Counted from the stretch's first letter, positions 41,484-49,711 are shown. The stretch: DNA of 55,883 bases from Mycolicibacterium moriokaense (GCF_003201655.1 NZ_QJJU01000032.1:1-55883); one strand, 5' to 3'. Notes: generated by a model not told the origin, from the sequence alone. Numbers and translations: made by a program.

Positions 41484-41512
41484 TTCCGTTTTGGCACTCG
41501 ATGCCATATTAT
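41484..41512 (+). promoter_or_regulatory. Candidate mftA promoter with embedded MftR operator
   Basis: A weak -35 TTCCGT (41484-41489), a 17-bp spacer and a strong -10 TATTAT (41507-41512) precede mftA. The inverted repeat TGGCA-CTCGA-TGCCA (41492-41506) fills the spacer exactly, a position where a bound TetR repressor would block initiation. The predicted leader is about 47 nt with RBS GAAAGG. Confidence 0.6.
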
Positions 41513-41565
41513 TATTGCGACCTCGGTCACATTGTCGAGACCCAAAGCGACGAAAGGTGCTGTTC

Positions 41566-41661
41566 ATGGAGCCTAACCAGCAAGTGGAGACTGAAGCCGA
41601 ACTCGTCACCGAGACCCTGGTCGAAGAGGTGTCGATTGACGGGATGTGCGGGGTCTACTGA
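41566..41661 (+). CDS. mftA: Mycofactocin precursor peptide MftA
   Basis: This 31-residue peptide ends in IDGMCGVY, the conserved mycofactocin core in which the final Val-Tyr pair is decarboxylated and cross-linked by MftC to make the redox cofactor. The acidic leader (EAELVTETLVEEVS) is recognised by MftB. The ATG at 41566 follows AAAGG with suitable spacing. It is followed within 2 nt by mftB. It is shorter than many gene finders allow and is easily missed. Confidence 0.97.
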   Translation: MEPNQQVETEAELVTETLVEEVSIDGMCGVY

Positions 41662-41663
41662 CG

Positions 41664-41951
41664 GTGTCGTCGCCTGTCGCCCCGTTCGATCCGGACCTCA
41701 GCTGGCGGCTGCATCACCAGGTGGCGGTGCGGCCCGAGCCCTTCGGTGCGCTGCTGTATCACTTCGGCACGCGCAAGCTGTCGTTTCTGAAAAACCGGAC
41801 GATCGTCGACGTGGTCAATTCGCTAAACGACCACCCCGACGCCCGCTCGGCGTGTCGTGCCGCAGGCATCGACGACGCACAGCAGGCGCCGTATCTGCAC
41901 GCGCTCGGCGTGCTCGCCAAGTCCAAGATGCTCGTAGTGGGAGAAGCATGA
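41664..41951 (+). CDS. mftB: Mycofactocin RiPP recognition protein MftB
   Basis: This 95-residue chaperone binds the MftA leader and presents it to the radical SAM enzyme. It has the PqqD-like RRE fold. FGALLYHFGTRKLSFLKNRTIVDVVNSL is the characteristic mycobacterial segment, near residues 30-58. GTG 41664 starts 2 nt after the mftA stop; an ATG at 41646 inside mftA is in frame but less likely. Its TGA overlaps mftC by 4 nt. Confidence 0.93.
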   Translation: MSSPVAPFDPDLSWRLHHQVAVRPEPFGALLYHFGTRKLSFLKNRTIVDVVNSLNDHPDARSACRAAGIDDAQQAPYLHALGVLAKSKMLVVGEA

Positions 41952-43126
41952 CGTCACTCGCACCGGTTCCCCGGTTGGTCGACCAGTTCGAGCACGGGCT
42001 CGACGCGCCGATCTGCCTGACGTGGGAGCTCACCTACGCGTGCAACCTCGCGTGTGTGCACTGCCTGTCCTCGTCGGGCAAGCGCGATCCGCGCGAGCTG
42101 ACAACCCGGCAGTGCAAGGACATCATCGACGAGCTCGAGCGCATGCAAGTGTTCTACGTGAACATCGGCGGCGGCGAGCCCACCGTGCGACCCGACTTCT
42201 GGGAACTCGTCGACTACGCCACCGCGCATCACGTCGGCGTGAAGTTCTCCACCAACGGCGTCCGCATCACCCCGCAGGTGGCGAAGCGGTTGGCCGCAAG
42301 CGATTACGTCGACGTGCAGATCTCCCTTGACGGCGCGACGGCTGAGGTCAACGACGCCGTGCGTGGCCCTGGTTCGTTCGCGATGGCGATCCGCGCGTTG
42401 GAGAACCTGGCCGACGCGGGCTTCAAGGACGCCAAGATCTCGGTCGTGGTGACGCGCCACAACGTCGACCAACTCGATGAATTCGCCGCTCTGGCAGCAC
42501 GTTACGGCGCCACATTGCGCATCACCCGGCTGCGTCCGTCCGGTCGTGGCGCCGACGTGTGGGACGAACTCCATCCCACCGCCGAGCAGCAGGTGCAGCT
42601 CTACGACTGGTTGGTTGCCAAGGGCGACCGAGTGCTCACCGGCGACTCCTTCTTCCACCTGTCGGGTTTTGGCGAGCCGGGCGCGCTCGCCGGCCTGAAC
42701 CTGTGTGGCGCGGGCCGCGTGGTCTGCCTGATCGACCCGGTCGGCGACGTGTACGCCTGCCCGTTCGCCATCCACGATCGCTTCCTCGCTGGAAACATCT
42801 TGTCGGATAATGGTTTTGACAACGTCTGGAAGAACGCGCCACTCTTCCGGGAGCTGAGGGAACCACAGTCGGCGGGCGCGTGCAGCAGCTGCGGGCACTA
42901 CGACAGCTGCCGCGGCGGCTGCATGGCCGCCAAGTTCTTCACCGGCCTGCCTTTGGATGGGCCCGACCCCGAATGCGTGGTCGGCTATGGCGCCCCTGCA
43001 CTCGAGCAGGAGCGGATCAAGCCAAGGCCCAGCGGCGACCACTCACGCGGAACCAAACAGGGACCGATCCCGCTGACGCTTCTGACCAAGCCGCCAGCCC
43101 GCATGTGTAACGAAAGCCCGGTGTGA
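41948..43126 (+). CDS. mftC: Mycofactocin radical SAM maturase MftC
   Basis: This 392-residue radical SAM/SPASM enzyme catalyses oxidative decarboxylation of the MftA C-terminal tyrosine and then Val-Tyr cyclisation. The SAM cluster motif CNLACVHC uses Cys32, Cys36 and Cys39. The SPASM region holds the auxiliary-cluster cysteines in LCGAGRVVC, VYACPF, CSSCGHYDSCRGGC and PDPEC at about residues 255-343. ATG 41948 overlaps the mftB stop (ATGA). The C-terminal tail ends KPPARMCNESPV. Confidence 0.97.
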   Translation: MTSLAPVPRLVDQFEHGLDAPICLTWELTYACNLACVHCLSSSGKRDPRELTTRQCKDIIDELERMQVFYVNIGGGEPTVRPDFWELVDYATAHHVGVKFSTNGVRITPQVAKRLAASDYVDVQISLDGATAEVNDAVRGPGSFAMAIRALENLADAGFKDAKISVVVTRHNVDQLDEFAALAARYGATLRITRLRPSGRGADVWDELHPTAEQQVQLYDWLVAKGDRVLTGDSFFHLSGFGEPGALAGLNLCGAGRVVCLIDPVGDVYACPFAIHDRFLAGNILSDNGFDNVWKNAPLFRELREPQSAGACSSCGHYDSCRGGCMAAKFFTGLPLDGPDPECVVGYGAPALEQERIKPRPSGDHSRGTKQGPIPLTLLTKPPARMCNESPV

Positions 43127-43129
43127 GTC

Positions 43130-44320
43130 ATGGCTGACCAATGGTTCGAAACGGTGGCGTTCGCTCAACAGCTCGCCAAGAAGCGTCTGCCCAAGCCGGT
43201 GTACGCGGCGTTGTTGGCTGCCAGCGAGAAGGGTGTGACGGTCGCCGACAATGTCGACGCCTTCGCCGAGCTCGGCTTCGCGCCGCACGTTATCGGTGCG
43301 CTTGAGAAGCGTGATCTGGCGACAACCGTGATGGGACAGGACATTTCGCTGCCGGTGGTGATCTCGCCGACCGGTGTGCAGGCGGTCCACCCCGACGGTG
43401 AAGTGGCCGTTGCCAGGGCAGCGGCCGCGCGCGGCACCGCGATGGGACTGTCCTCGTTCGCGAGCAAGCCGATCGAAGAGGTCGTCGCCGCCAACCCCCA
43501 GCTCTTCTTCCAGGTGTACTGGCTCGGCGGTCGCGATGCAATCGCGGCCAGGGTGGAGCGTGCCAGGGCGGCAGGGGCGGTCGGCCTCATCGTCACAACG
43601 GACTGGAGCTTCTCGCACGGCCGCGACTGGGGCAGCCCCAAGATCCCTGAGGAGATGAACCTGCGGACGACGGTGCGGATGATGCCGCACGGCTTGACGC
43701 GGCCGCGGTGGCTCTACCAGTGGGCCAAGACCATGCGCCCGCCGAACCTGCGGGTGCCCAACCAGGCGTCGCGCGGAGAGCCGGGGCCGCCGTTCTTCGC
43801 CGCCTACGGCGAGTGGATGGGCACGCCACCCCCGACGTGGGAGGACATCGCCTGGCTGCGCGAGCTGTGGGGCGGGCCGTTCATGCTCAAGGGCGTGATG
43901 CGCGTCGATGACGCCAAACGTGCTGTGGACGCGGGTGTTTCGGCGATTTCCGTGTCCAATCACGGCGGCAATAACCTGGATGGCACGCCCGCGTCAATTA
44001 GGGCGCTGCCCGCGATCGCCGATGCTGTCGGCGATCAGGTCGAGGTGCTGCTGGACGGTGGCATTCGGCGGGGCAGCGACGTGATCAAGGCGTTGGCGCT
44101 CGGCGCGCGCGCGGTGATGATCGGTCGTGCCTACCTCTGGGGCCTCGCGGCCAACGGTCAAGCCGGGGTCGAGAACGTGCTGGACGTTTTGCGCAACGGT
44201 ATCGACTCGGCGTTGATGGGCCTGGGTCGCTCGTCGGTCCACGATCTGGTTGCCAGCGACATCCTCGTCCCGCCGGGCTTCACCCGCGCGCTCGGCCTGC
44301 CTGCCGGCGCCGACGACTGA
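43130..44320 (+). CDS. mftD: Mycofactocin FMN-dependent dehydrogenase MftD
   Basis: This 396-residue enzyme of the FMN-dependent alpha-hydroxy acid dehydrogenase family converts the AHDP intermediate into premycofactocin by oxidative deamination. TIM-barrel marks are ISPTGVQAVHPDGE near residue 80, VSNHGGNNLDG with the catalytic His near residue 274, LLDGGIRRGSDVIKALALGA near residue 305, and IGRAYLWGLAANGQ. The ATG at 43130 lies 3 nt after the mftC stop. Confidence 0.96.
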   Translation: MADQWFETVAFAQQLAKKRLPKPVYAALLAASEKGVTVADNVDAFAELGFAPHVIGALEKRDLATTVMGQDISLPVVISPTGVQAVHPDGEVAVARAAAARGTAMGLSSFASKPIEEVVAANPQLFFQVYWLGGRDAIAARVERARAAGAVGLIVTTDWSFSHGRDWGSPKIPEEMNLRTTVRMMPHGLTRPRWLYQWAKTMRPPNLRVPNQASRGEPGPPFFAAYGEWMGTPPPTWEDIAWLRELWGGPFMLKGVMRVDDAKRAVDAGVSAISVSNHGGNNLDGTPASIRALPAIADAVGDQVEVLLDGGIRRGSDVIKALALGARAVMIGRAYLWGLAANGQAGVENVLDVLRNGIDSALMGLGRSSVHDLVASDILVPPGFTRALGLPAGADD

Positions 44321-44429
44321 CCGGCAACGCCGTCAGCGCCGAAGCACCTGGTACAGGCGTGGCGGAGGGGGCTGGCGTGGTTGGCAGGCGGCCCGCCACG
44401 GGAAATTCTCGGAAATCAATTGCTGCGCA

Positions 44430-44448
44430 TGCGCCAACAATTGGCGCA
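44430..44448. repeat. Inverted repeat between mftD and mftE
   Basis: TGCGCCAACAATTGGCGCA has perfect 8-bp arms and a 3-bp centre, and ends 6 bp before the chosen mftE start at 44455. The mftD-mftE gap of 134 bp is the only real gap within mftA-G. The repeat could be an operator, a processing hairpin or an attenuating structure masking the mftE start. Confidence 0.55.
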
Positions 44449-44454
44449 CGCCAG

Positions 44455-45198
44455 GTGAATTCGGCCTACCATCGGCGGGTGGCTTTACCCAGCGAGCTCG
44501 CGGACTCAACGTCGAGACAGCTGCAGAGCACGTCGACCGCGTTGATCATCCCAGTTGGTTCCGTCGAACAGCATGGACCCCACCTGCCGCTGGATACTGA
44601 CACCCGCATCGCCACCGCCGTCGCACGCTCGGTTGCTGAGCGGCTCGCTGACCGGAATGAATCCAATTGGGCCCTGGCACCTGCGATCGGCTACGGAGCG
44701 AGTGGCGAGCACGAAGGCTTCCCGGGCACCGTCTCGATTGGGACCTCGGCGCTGCGGCTTTTGCTGGTGGAGTTCGGCCGGTCCGCATCGCAATGGGCAT
44801 CGCGCCTCGTCTTCGTCAACGGACACGGCGGAAACGTCGAGGCGCTGGCGGACGCGGTGGCTTTGCTTCGGTACGAGGGGCGCGACGTGGGCTGGTGCTC
44901 GTGCACCGCCGCGGTTTCCGACGCACATGCCGGCCACACCGAAACCTCTGTATTGCTACATATTTCGCCCTCCTGCGTGTGGGTCGATGAGCGTCTGCCC
45001 GGTAATAGCGCGCCGTTGGCCCAGTTGATGCACCAGATGCGTCAGGGCGGCGTCGCGGCCGTCAGCGAACTCGGTGTACTCGGAGACCCGACTACGGCGA
45101 CAGCCGAGGAGGGTAAACGGATCCTCGATGAGATGGCTGACGCATGTTTGCGGCGCATCGCCAGGTGGGCGCCGAACCGCGACGGGATGCTGACATGA
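44455..45198 (+). CDS. mftE: Mycofactocin creatininase-family peptidase MftE
   Basis: This 247-residue metal-dependent hydrolase of the creatininase family releases the modified Val-Tyr core (AHDP) from MftA. Metal-ligand motifs are GSVEQHGPHLPLDTDT near residue 43, the VNGHGGN motif near residue 121, and the HAGHTETSVLLH motif near residue 160. GTG 44455 gives MNSAYHRRVALP, matching the N-terminus of M. tuberculosis MftE as I remember it; GTG 44479 is the alternative. Its stop overlaps mftF as ATGA. Confidence 0.93.
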   Translation: MNSAYHRRVALPSELADSTSRQLQSTSTALIIPVGSVEQHGPHLPLDTDTRIATAVARSVAERLADRNESNWALAPAIGYGASGEHEGFPGTVSIGTSALRLLLVEFGRSASQWASRLVFVNGHGGNVEALADAVALLRYEGRDVGWCSCTAAVSDAHAGHTETSVLLHISPSCVWVDERLPGNSAPLAQLMHQMRQGGVAAVSELGVLGDPTTATAEEGKRILDEMADACLRRIARWAPNRDGMLT

Positions 45199-46607
45199 AC
45201 GGACCGCGGCTGCCCGACGGGTTCGCCGTCCAGGTGGATCGCCGCGTCAAGGTGCTCGGTGAGGGCTCCGCTCTGCTCGGCGGTTCGCCCACTCGGCTGC
45301 TGCGGCTCGCACCGGCCGCGCAAACCCTGCTCAACGGCGGCAGGCTCGAGGTGCACGACGCGGTCAGCGCACAACTCGCGCGCACATTGCTCGACGCAAC
45401 AGTTGCGCACCCAAGGCCAGCCAGCGGTCCATCGCACCGCGACGTCACGGTCGTTATCCCGGTGCGCGACAACGTTTCTGGCTTGCTCCGTTTGGTGGGC
45501 ACACTGCGCGGCATGCGTGTGGTGGTGGTCGACGACGGGTCGGCAGTGCCCGTGCAGCAGGGCGACTTCGACGACATGCACTGCGACATTCAGGTGCTGC
45601 GGCACACCCGCAGCAAGGGACCCGCGGCGGCGCGCAACACCGGGCTTACCGCATGCAACACCGACTTCGTGGCGTTCCTCGACTCCGACGTGGTGCCGAG
45701 GCGGGGGTGGCTGGAGGCGCTGCTCGGCCATTTCTGCGACCCCGCCGTCGCGCTCGTCGCGCCGCGGATTGTGGGACTGCGACAAGCCGACAACCTGGTG
45801 GCCCGTTACGAGGCGGTGCGCTCGTCACTAGATCTGGGTCTGCGTGAAGCGCCCGTGGTGCCGTACGGGACGGTGTCCTACGTGCCAAGCGCGGCCATCA
45901 TCTGCCGCCGGGCCATCCTGAAGGAACTCGGCGGGTTCGACGAGACGCTCAAGTCCGGCGAGGACGTCGACCTGTGCTGGCGATTGATCGAGGCGGGCGC
46001 CAGATTGCGCTACGAACCTATCGCCCTTGTCGCTCACGACCACCGTACTCAGATGCGAGAATGGTTCGCGCGCAAGTCTTTCTACGGTGAATCAGCAGCC
46101 CCGCTGTCAGTTCGCCATCCTGGTAAGACCGCACCGCTTGTGATCTCTGGGTGGACGCTTGTGGTGTGGATCCTGCTCGCGATGGGCTCGGGCATCGGGT
46201 ACCTGGCGTCGATGATCGTCGCCGGGATGACCGGCCGCCGCATCGCGAATTCACTGAGCACCGTCGAGACCGAACCCAAGGAAGTCGCGGTGGTGGCCGC
46301 TCACGGCCTATGGTCCGCTGCCCTGCAGCTGGCGTCGGCGATCTGCAGGCACTACTGGCCCATCGCCCTGGTTGCGGCTCTGTTGTCCCGGCGCTGCCGC
46401 CAGGTGGTGCTGGTCGCGGCCGTGGTCGACGGGGTGGTGGATTGGATCACCCGCAATGGCAACGCCGACGACGAAACCAAGCGGGTGGGCCTGGTCGCCT
46501 ACGTGCTGCTGAAGCGGCTCGACGACATCGCGTACGGCGCCGGGGTGTGGACCGGCGTGGTGCGCGAACGGCACGCAGGTGCCCTCAAACCCCAGATACG
46601 GACCTGA
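45195..46607 (+). CDS. mftF: Mycofactocin glycosyltransferase MftF
   Basis: This 470-residue GT2-family glycosyltransferase adds a chain of beta-1,4 glucose units to premycofactocin. GT-A motifs are VTVVIPVRDN near residue 85, VVVVDDGS near residue 110, the DXD-type FLDSDVVPRRGW near residue 155, and GEDVDLCWRLIEAG near residue 255. Hydrophobic segments in the C-terminal third (about residues 316-340 and 375-425) suggest membrane association. ATG 45195 overlaps the mftE stop. Confidence 0.95.
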   Translation: MNGPRLPDGFAVQVDRRVKVLGEGSALLGGSPTRLLRLAPAAQTLLNGGRLEVHDAVSAQLARTLLDATVAHPRPASGPSHRDVTVVIPVRDNVSGLLRLVGTLRGMRVVVVDDGSAVPVQQGDFDDMHCDIQVLRHTRSKGPAAARNTGLTACNTDFVAFLDSDVVPRRGWLEALLGHFCDPAVALVAPRIVGLRQADNLVARYEAVRSSLDLGLREAPVVPYGTVSYVPSAAIICRRAILKELGGFDETLKSGEDVDLCWRLIEAGARLRYEPIALVAHDHRTQMREWFARKSFYGESAAPLSVRHPGKTAPLVISGWTLVVWILLAMGSGIGYLASMIVAGMTGRRIANSLSTVETEPKEVAVVAAHGLWSAALQLASAICRHYWPIALVAALLSRRCRQVVLVAAVVDGVVDWITRNGNADDETKRVGLVAYVLLKRLDDIAYGAGVWTGVVRERHAGALKPQIRT

Positions 46608-48042
46608 ACCGGCCTTGCACAGCGATGTGCTGATCGTCGGTGCAGGCAGCGCTGGATCTGTTCTCGCCGAACGCCTTTCCGCCGATCCAGGGTGCCGTGT
46701 CACGGTTGTCGAGTCGGGCCCTAGCCCTTCCGATCCGCGAGTGGTGAGCCAGATCGATGGGATGCACCTGCCGATCGGCGACGCGAGCTCGGTGGTCCGG
46801 CGCTACGCGACGACGCTGACCGACAACCCCCTGCGCCAGGCACAGATCATGCGGGGCGCGGTTGTGGGCGGCTCAGGGGCGGTCAACGGCGGATACTTCT
46901 GCCGCGGTTTGCCAACGGATTTCGACGGATGGGGTATCCCTGGCTGGACGTGGGCCGACGTTCTTCCACACTTTCGCGCCGTCGAAACGGACCTGGACTT
47001 CGACACCGCTGTGCACGGCTCCGACGGGCCGATCGTGGTTCGCCGTGTCGCCGAATTCGACGGCTGCACAGCAGCTTTCGTTCGTTCCGCGGGCGAGGCC
47101 GGGTATAGGTGGGTGGACGACCTCAATGGCGCCACGCTGGACGATCCGCTACCGACGGGCATCGGCGCAGTTCCGCTCAACATCAATGGGGGAACCCGGG
47201 TGGGCCCTGGCGGCGCCTACCTGCGGCCCGCGATGGCGCGCACCAACCTCACCCTGCTGACCAACACACGGGTCGGGCGCGTGCGGATCAGTGGAGGCAG
47301 GGCAGTCGGCGTCGCCTGTGTAGGGTCCGACGGCGCGATCGATCTGACAGCAGATCGGATCGTGTTGTCCGCGGGGGCAATTGGATCGGCTCACCTGCTG
47401 ATGCTGTCCGGTGTCGGCCCGCAGAGTGTGCTGCGGGCCGCGGGGGTGCCTGTGGTGGCGGATCTGCCCGTTGGCGTGGCGTCTGCGGATCACCCGGAAT
47501 GGGTACTGCCGGTCGACTGGTCGGCCAGCCACGGGCTGCCGCCGCTGGAAGCGTTGCTCACCACCGATAGTGGCCTCGAGATACGGCCCTATACAGCCGG
47601 ATTCGGAGCCATGATCAGCGGACGTCGAGACGATCCCGCCGACAGGCCCCACATCGGGGTCGCGCTGATGCAGCCTGGGTCCCGTGGCCGGGTCACGTTG
47701 GCGTCCGCCGACCCGGACGTGCCGCCGATCATCGAGCACCGCTACGATCACGAGCCCGCCGACGTTGCGCTGCTCGAAGCCGGTGCGGAGCTGTCCCGTG
47801 AATTGGCCAGCGCGACAGCAGAAGTCGGGCAGGTGTCATGGTCAACGTCACAGCACCTGGCGGGCACTGCGCCGATGGGGATCGACGGGAATACGGACGC
47901 TGTGGTGGACGCCCGGTGCCGTGTGCGTGGTGTCGACGGGCTATGGGTTGTCGACGGCTCGGTGCTTCCCATCATCACAAGCCGAGGCCCGCACGCCACC
48001 ATCGTGATGATCGGGCACCGGGCCGCCGAGTTCATCATCTGA
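46579..48042 (+). CDS. mftG: Mycofactocin GMC-family dehydrogenase MftG
   Basis: This 487-residue FAD-dependent glucose-methanol-choline family oxidoreductase is thought to re-oxidise mycofactocinol and pass electrons to the respiratory chain. The FAD motif is IVGAGSAGSVLAERL near residue 19, GGSGAVNGGYFCRG is near residue 97, SQHLAGTAPMG carries the catalytic His near residue 435, and the C-terminal HATIVMIGHRAAEFI completes the FAD site. GTG 46579 overlaps mftF by 29 nt; a TTG at 46615 would remove the overlap. The 3' end overlaps the convergent MFS gene by 102 bp. Confidence 0.93.
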   Translation: MPSNPRYGPEPALHSDVLIVGAGSAGSVLAERLSADPGCRVTVVESGPSPSDPRVVSQIDGMHLPIGDASSVVRRYATTLTDNPLRQAQIMRGAVVGGSGAVNGGYFCRGLPTDFDGWGIPGWTWADVLPHFRAVETDLDFDTAVHGSDGPIVVRRVAEFDGCTAAFVRSAGEAGYRWVDDLNGATLDDPLPTGIGAVPLNINGGTRVGPGGAYLRPAMARTNLTLLTNTRVGRVRISGGRAVGVACVGSDGAIDLTADRIVLSAGAIGSAHLLMLSGVGPQSVLRAAGVPVVADLPVGVASADHPEWVLPVDWSASHGLPPLEALLTTDSGLEIRPYTAGFGAMISGRRDDPADRPHIGVALMQPGSRGRVTLASADPDVPPIIEHRYDHEPADVALLEAGAELSRELASATAEVGQVSWSTSQHLAGTAPMGIDGNTDAVVDARCRVRGVDGLWVVDGSVLPIITSRGPHATIVMIGHRAAEFII

Positions 48043-49623
48043 AGACAGCGAGCGCGATCTCAGTCGCTGCACGAATCGGAGCTGCTGGCCGTTGCGGCCT
48101 GGCGCCCAGATGCCGACGAAAACCGCTGCGACAGCGATGATCACGGCCAAGATCAGCAGAGACAAATGCATCGACTGTAGGAAGGCACTCTCCGCGAGCT
48201 GCGCAACCTGCCTGCCCTGAGGCCCCATCTGCCCGGCGACGGCGAGCGCCTGGGCCAGGGATTCCAGAGCCGGACCTCGAACCTGCTCGGGGAAGCCGGC
48301 GAGGGCGGGACGGAGCAGATTGCTGTACTGGGCGGCAACCACCGACCCGGCGACGGCGATGCCGATGGCGGCGCCGAGCTCGCGCGTCGTGTCGTTGACG
48401 GCCGACGCAACCCCCTGCTTCTCGTCGGGGACGGCGCCCATGATCGCCGACGTCGTCGGCGCAACGCACAACCCGATGCCCGCGCTGACGATGAGGATGG
48501 GCCACAGAAACTCGAGATAGGTCGAATTTGCATCGAACACCCGCATGCAGAACATGCCGATCGCGATGAGAAGCAGTCCGACCGCGACTGCCGTTCTCAG
48601 TCCGATCTTGGGGAGATATAGATGTAGCGTGGCCCCGAGGATGAGGATCGGTATGGCCAGTGGCACGAGCGCGAACGCCGTTCCCAGCGGGCTGTAGCCC
48701 AGGATCAGCTGCATGTATTGCATGGCGACGAAGAAGAAGCCGAAGTTGGCGAAGAAGAGGAAGGTGATCCCGACTGCGCCGGTCGCGAAATCCGGCCTGG
48801 TGAAGAGCCGGATGTCGAGCAGCGGATGCGTGCGGCGTAATTCCACGATTGCGAACGCCACCGCGAGTGAGACGCCTGCGGCCATGCATCCCCACACCAC
48901 CGGGTTGGTCCAGCCGCGATCGGGGGCCTGGATGACGCCGAACACGAACACGGCGACGGCGGCACCGATGAGCACCGCGCCGATCCAATCGATCGGTGTC
49001 GCGCTTTCGTCGCGCGACGACCCGATCGTGCACGTGAGGATGAACATGCCGACCGCCGCGGCCGTGAACGCATAGAAGATCGACTGCCACGAGAAGTAGT
49101 GCATCAGTATTCCGGTGCCAAGAAATCCGAAGACGGCACCGGAGCTCGCCATGCCCGCCCAAATCCCAACGGCCTTATTGCGTTCCGACTTCGGGAAGGC
49201 GGCTGTCAAGAGTGACAATGTCGCTGGCATGATGAACGCGGCGCCGGCGCCTGCCACCGCCCGCGCGATGATGATCTGCATGGGGCTGTCGAACATCACC
49301 GGCGCAATGGAGGCGAGCCCGAAGATGGCCAGGCCGATGAGCAGTGCGCCGCGTCGTCCATAGCGGTCGCCGATGGCGCCCGCAGGCAACAGCAGGCACG
49401 CCAACACCAACGTGTAGCCGTCGACGATCCAGGTGAGTTGGCCCTGCGTCGCCGAGGTCTCCAGGGCGAGATCGGGAAGTGCCGCGTTGAGCGCGACCAT
49501 TGACGTGATCACCAACAGCACGTCGGTACTCGCGACCGTCAGCAGCCAGACGCGTCTGCGCTTGGACAGGTTGGTGATTGAGGCGTCGTTATCCTGATCG
49601 GATCGGTCGAGCGTGTCGACCAT
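47941..49623 (-). CDS. MFS drug transporter, DHA2 (EmrB/QacA-like)
   Basis: This 560-residue membrane protein has about 14 helices. WIVDGYTLVLACLLLPAGAIGDRYGRRGALL near residue 67 is motif A, and the loop GAVPDEKQGVASAVNDTTRELGAAIG near residue 395 is typical of actinobacterial DHA2 exporters. After the last helix (LLILAVIIAVAAVFVGIWAP) there is a polar tail of about 55 residues, the last ~34 of which are encoded antisense to the end of mftG. It is divergent from a TetR gene, with operators between them. Confidence 0.88.
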   Translation of the reverse strand: MVDTLDRSDQDNDASITNLSKRRRVWLLTVASTDVLLVITSMVALNAALPDLALETSATQGQLTWIVDGYTLVLACLLLPAGAIGDRYGRRGALLIGLAIFGLASIAPVMFDSPMQIIIARAVAGAGAAFIMPATLSLLTAAFPKSERNKAVGIWAGMASSGAVFGFLGTGILMHYFSWQSIFYAFTAAAVGMFILTCTIGSSRDESATPIDWIGAVLIGAAVAVFVFGVIQAPDRGWTNPVVWGCMAAGVSLAVAFAIVELRRTHPLLDIRLFTRPDFATGAVGITFLFFANFGFFFVAMQYMQLILGYSPLGTAFALVPLAIPILILGATLHLYLPKIGLRTAVAVGLLLIAIGMFCMRVFDANSTYLEFLWPILIVSAGIGLCVAPTTSAIMGAVPDEKQGVASAVNDTTRELGAAIGIAVAGSVVAAQYSNLLRPALAGFPEQVRGPALESLAQALAVAGQMGPQGRQVAQLAESAFLQSMHLSLLILAVIIAVAAVFVGIWAPGRNGQQLRFVQRLRSRSLSSDDELGGPVPDHHDGGVRASACDDGKHRAVDNP

Positions 49624-49653
49624 CGTCGCCGCCTTCCTACGGTGGATACTTTC

Positions 49654-49668
49654 GAGACTAACAGTCTC
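49654..49668. promoter_or_regulatory. TetR operator-like repeat proximal to the MFS gene
   Basis: GAGACT-AAC-AGTCTC is a perfect 15-bp inverted repeat. On the minus strand it contains TAGTCT, a good -10 for the MFS gene that starts at 49623. A second copy of the motif lies 5 bp further at 49674. Confidence 0.8.
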
Positions 49669-49673
49669 GGTCA

Positions 49674-49688
49674 GAGACCGGTAGTCTC
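49674..49688. promoter_or_regulatory. TetR operator-like repeat proximal to the TetR gene
   Basis: GAGACCGGTAGTCTC has 5-bp perfect arms and shares the GAGAC/GTCTC half-sites with the site at 49654; centres are 20 bp apart. On the plus strand it contains TAGTCT at 49682-49687, a -10 for the TetR gene at 49712. Confidence 0.8.
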
Positions 49689-49711
49689 ATTTGGTGGGAA
49701 GGTGGTGAAGG

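Noticed and set aside
41414..41947. Open frame extending mftC upstream through mftA and mftB
   Set aside because: The family N-terminus begins at MTSLAPVP, and the upstream translation matches no mft protein while two real genes occupy it in other frames.
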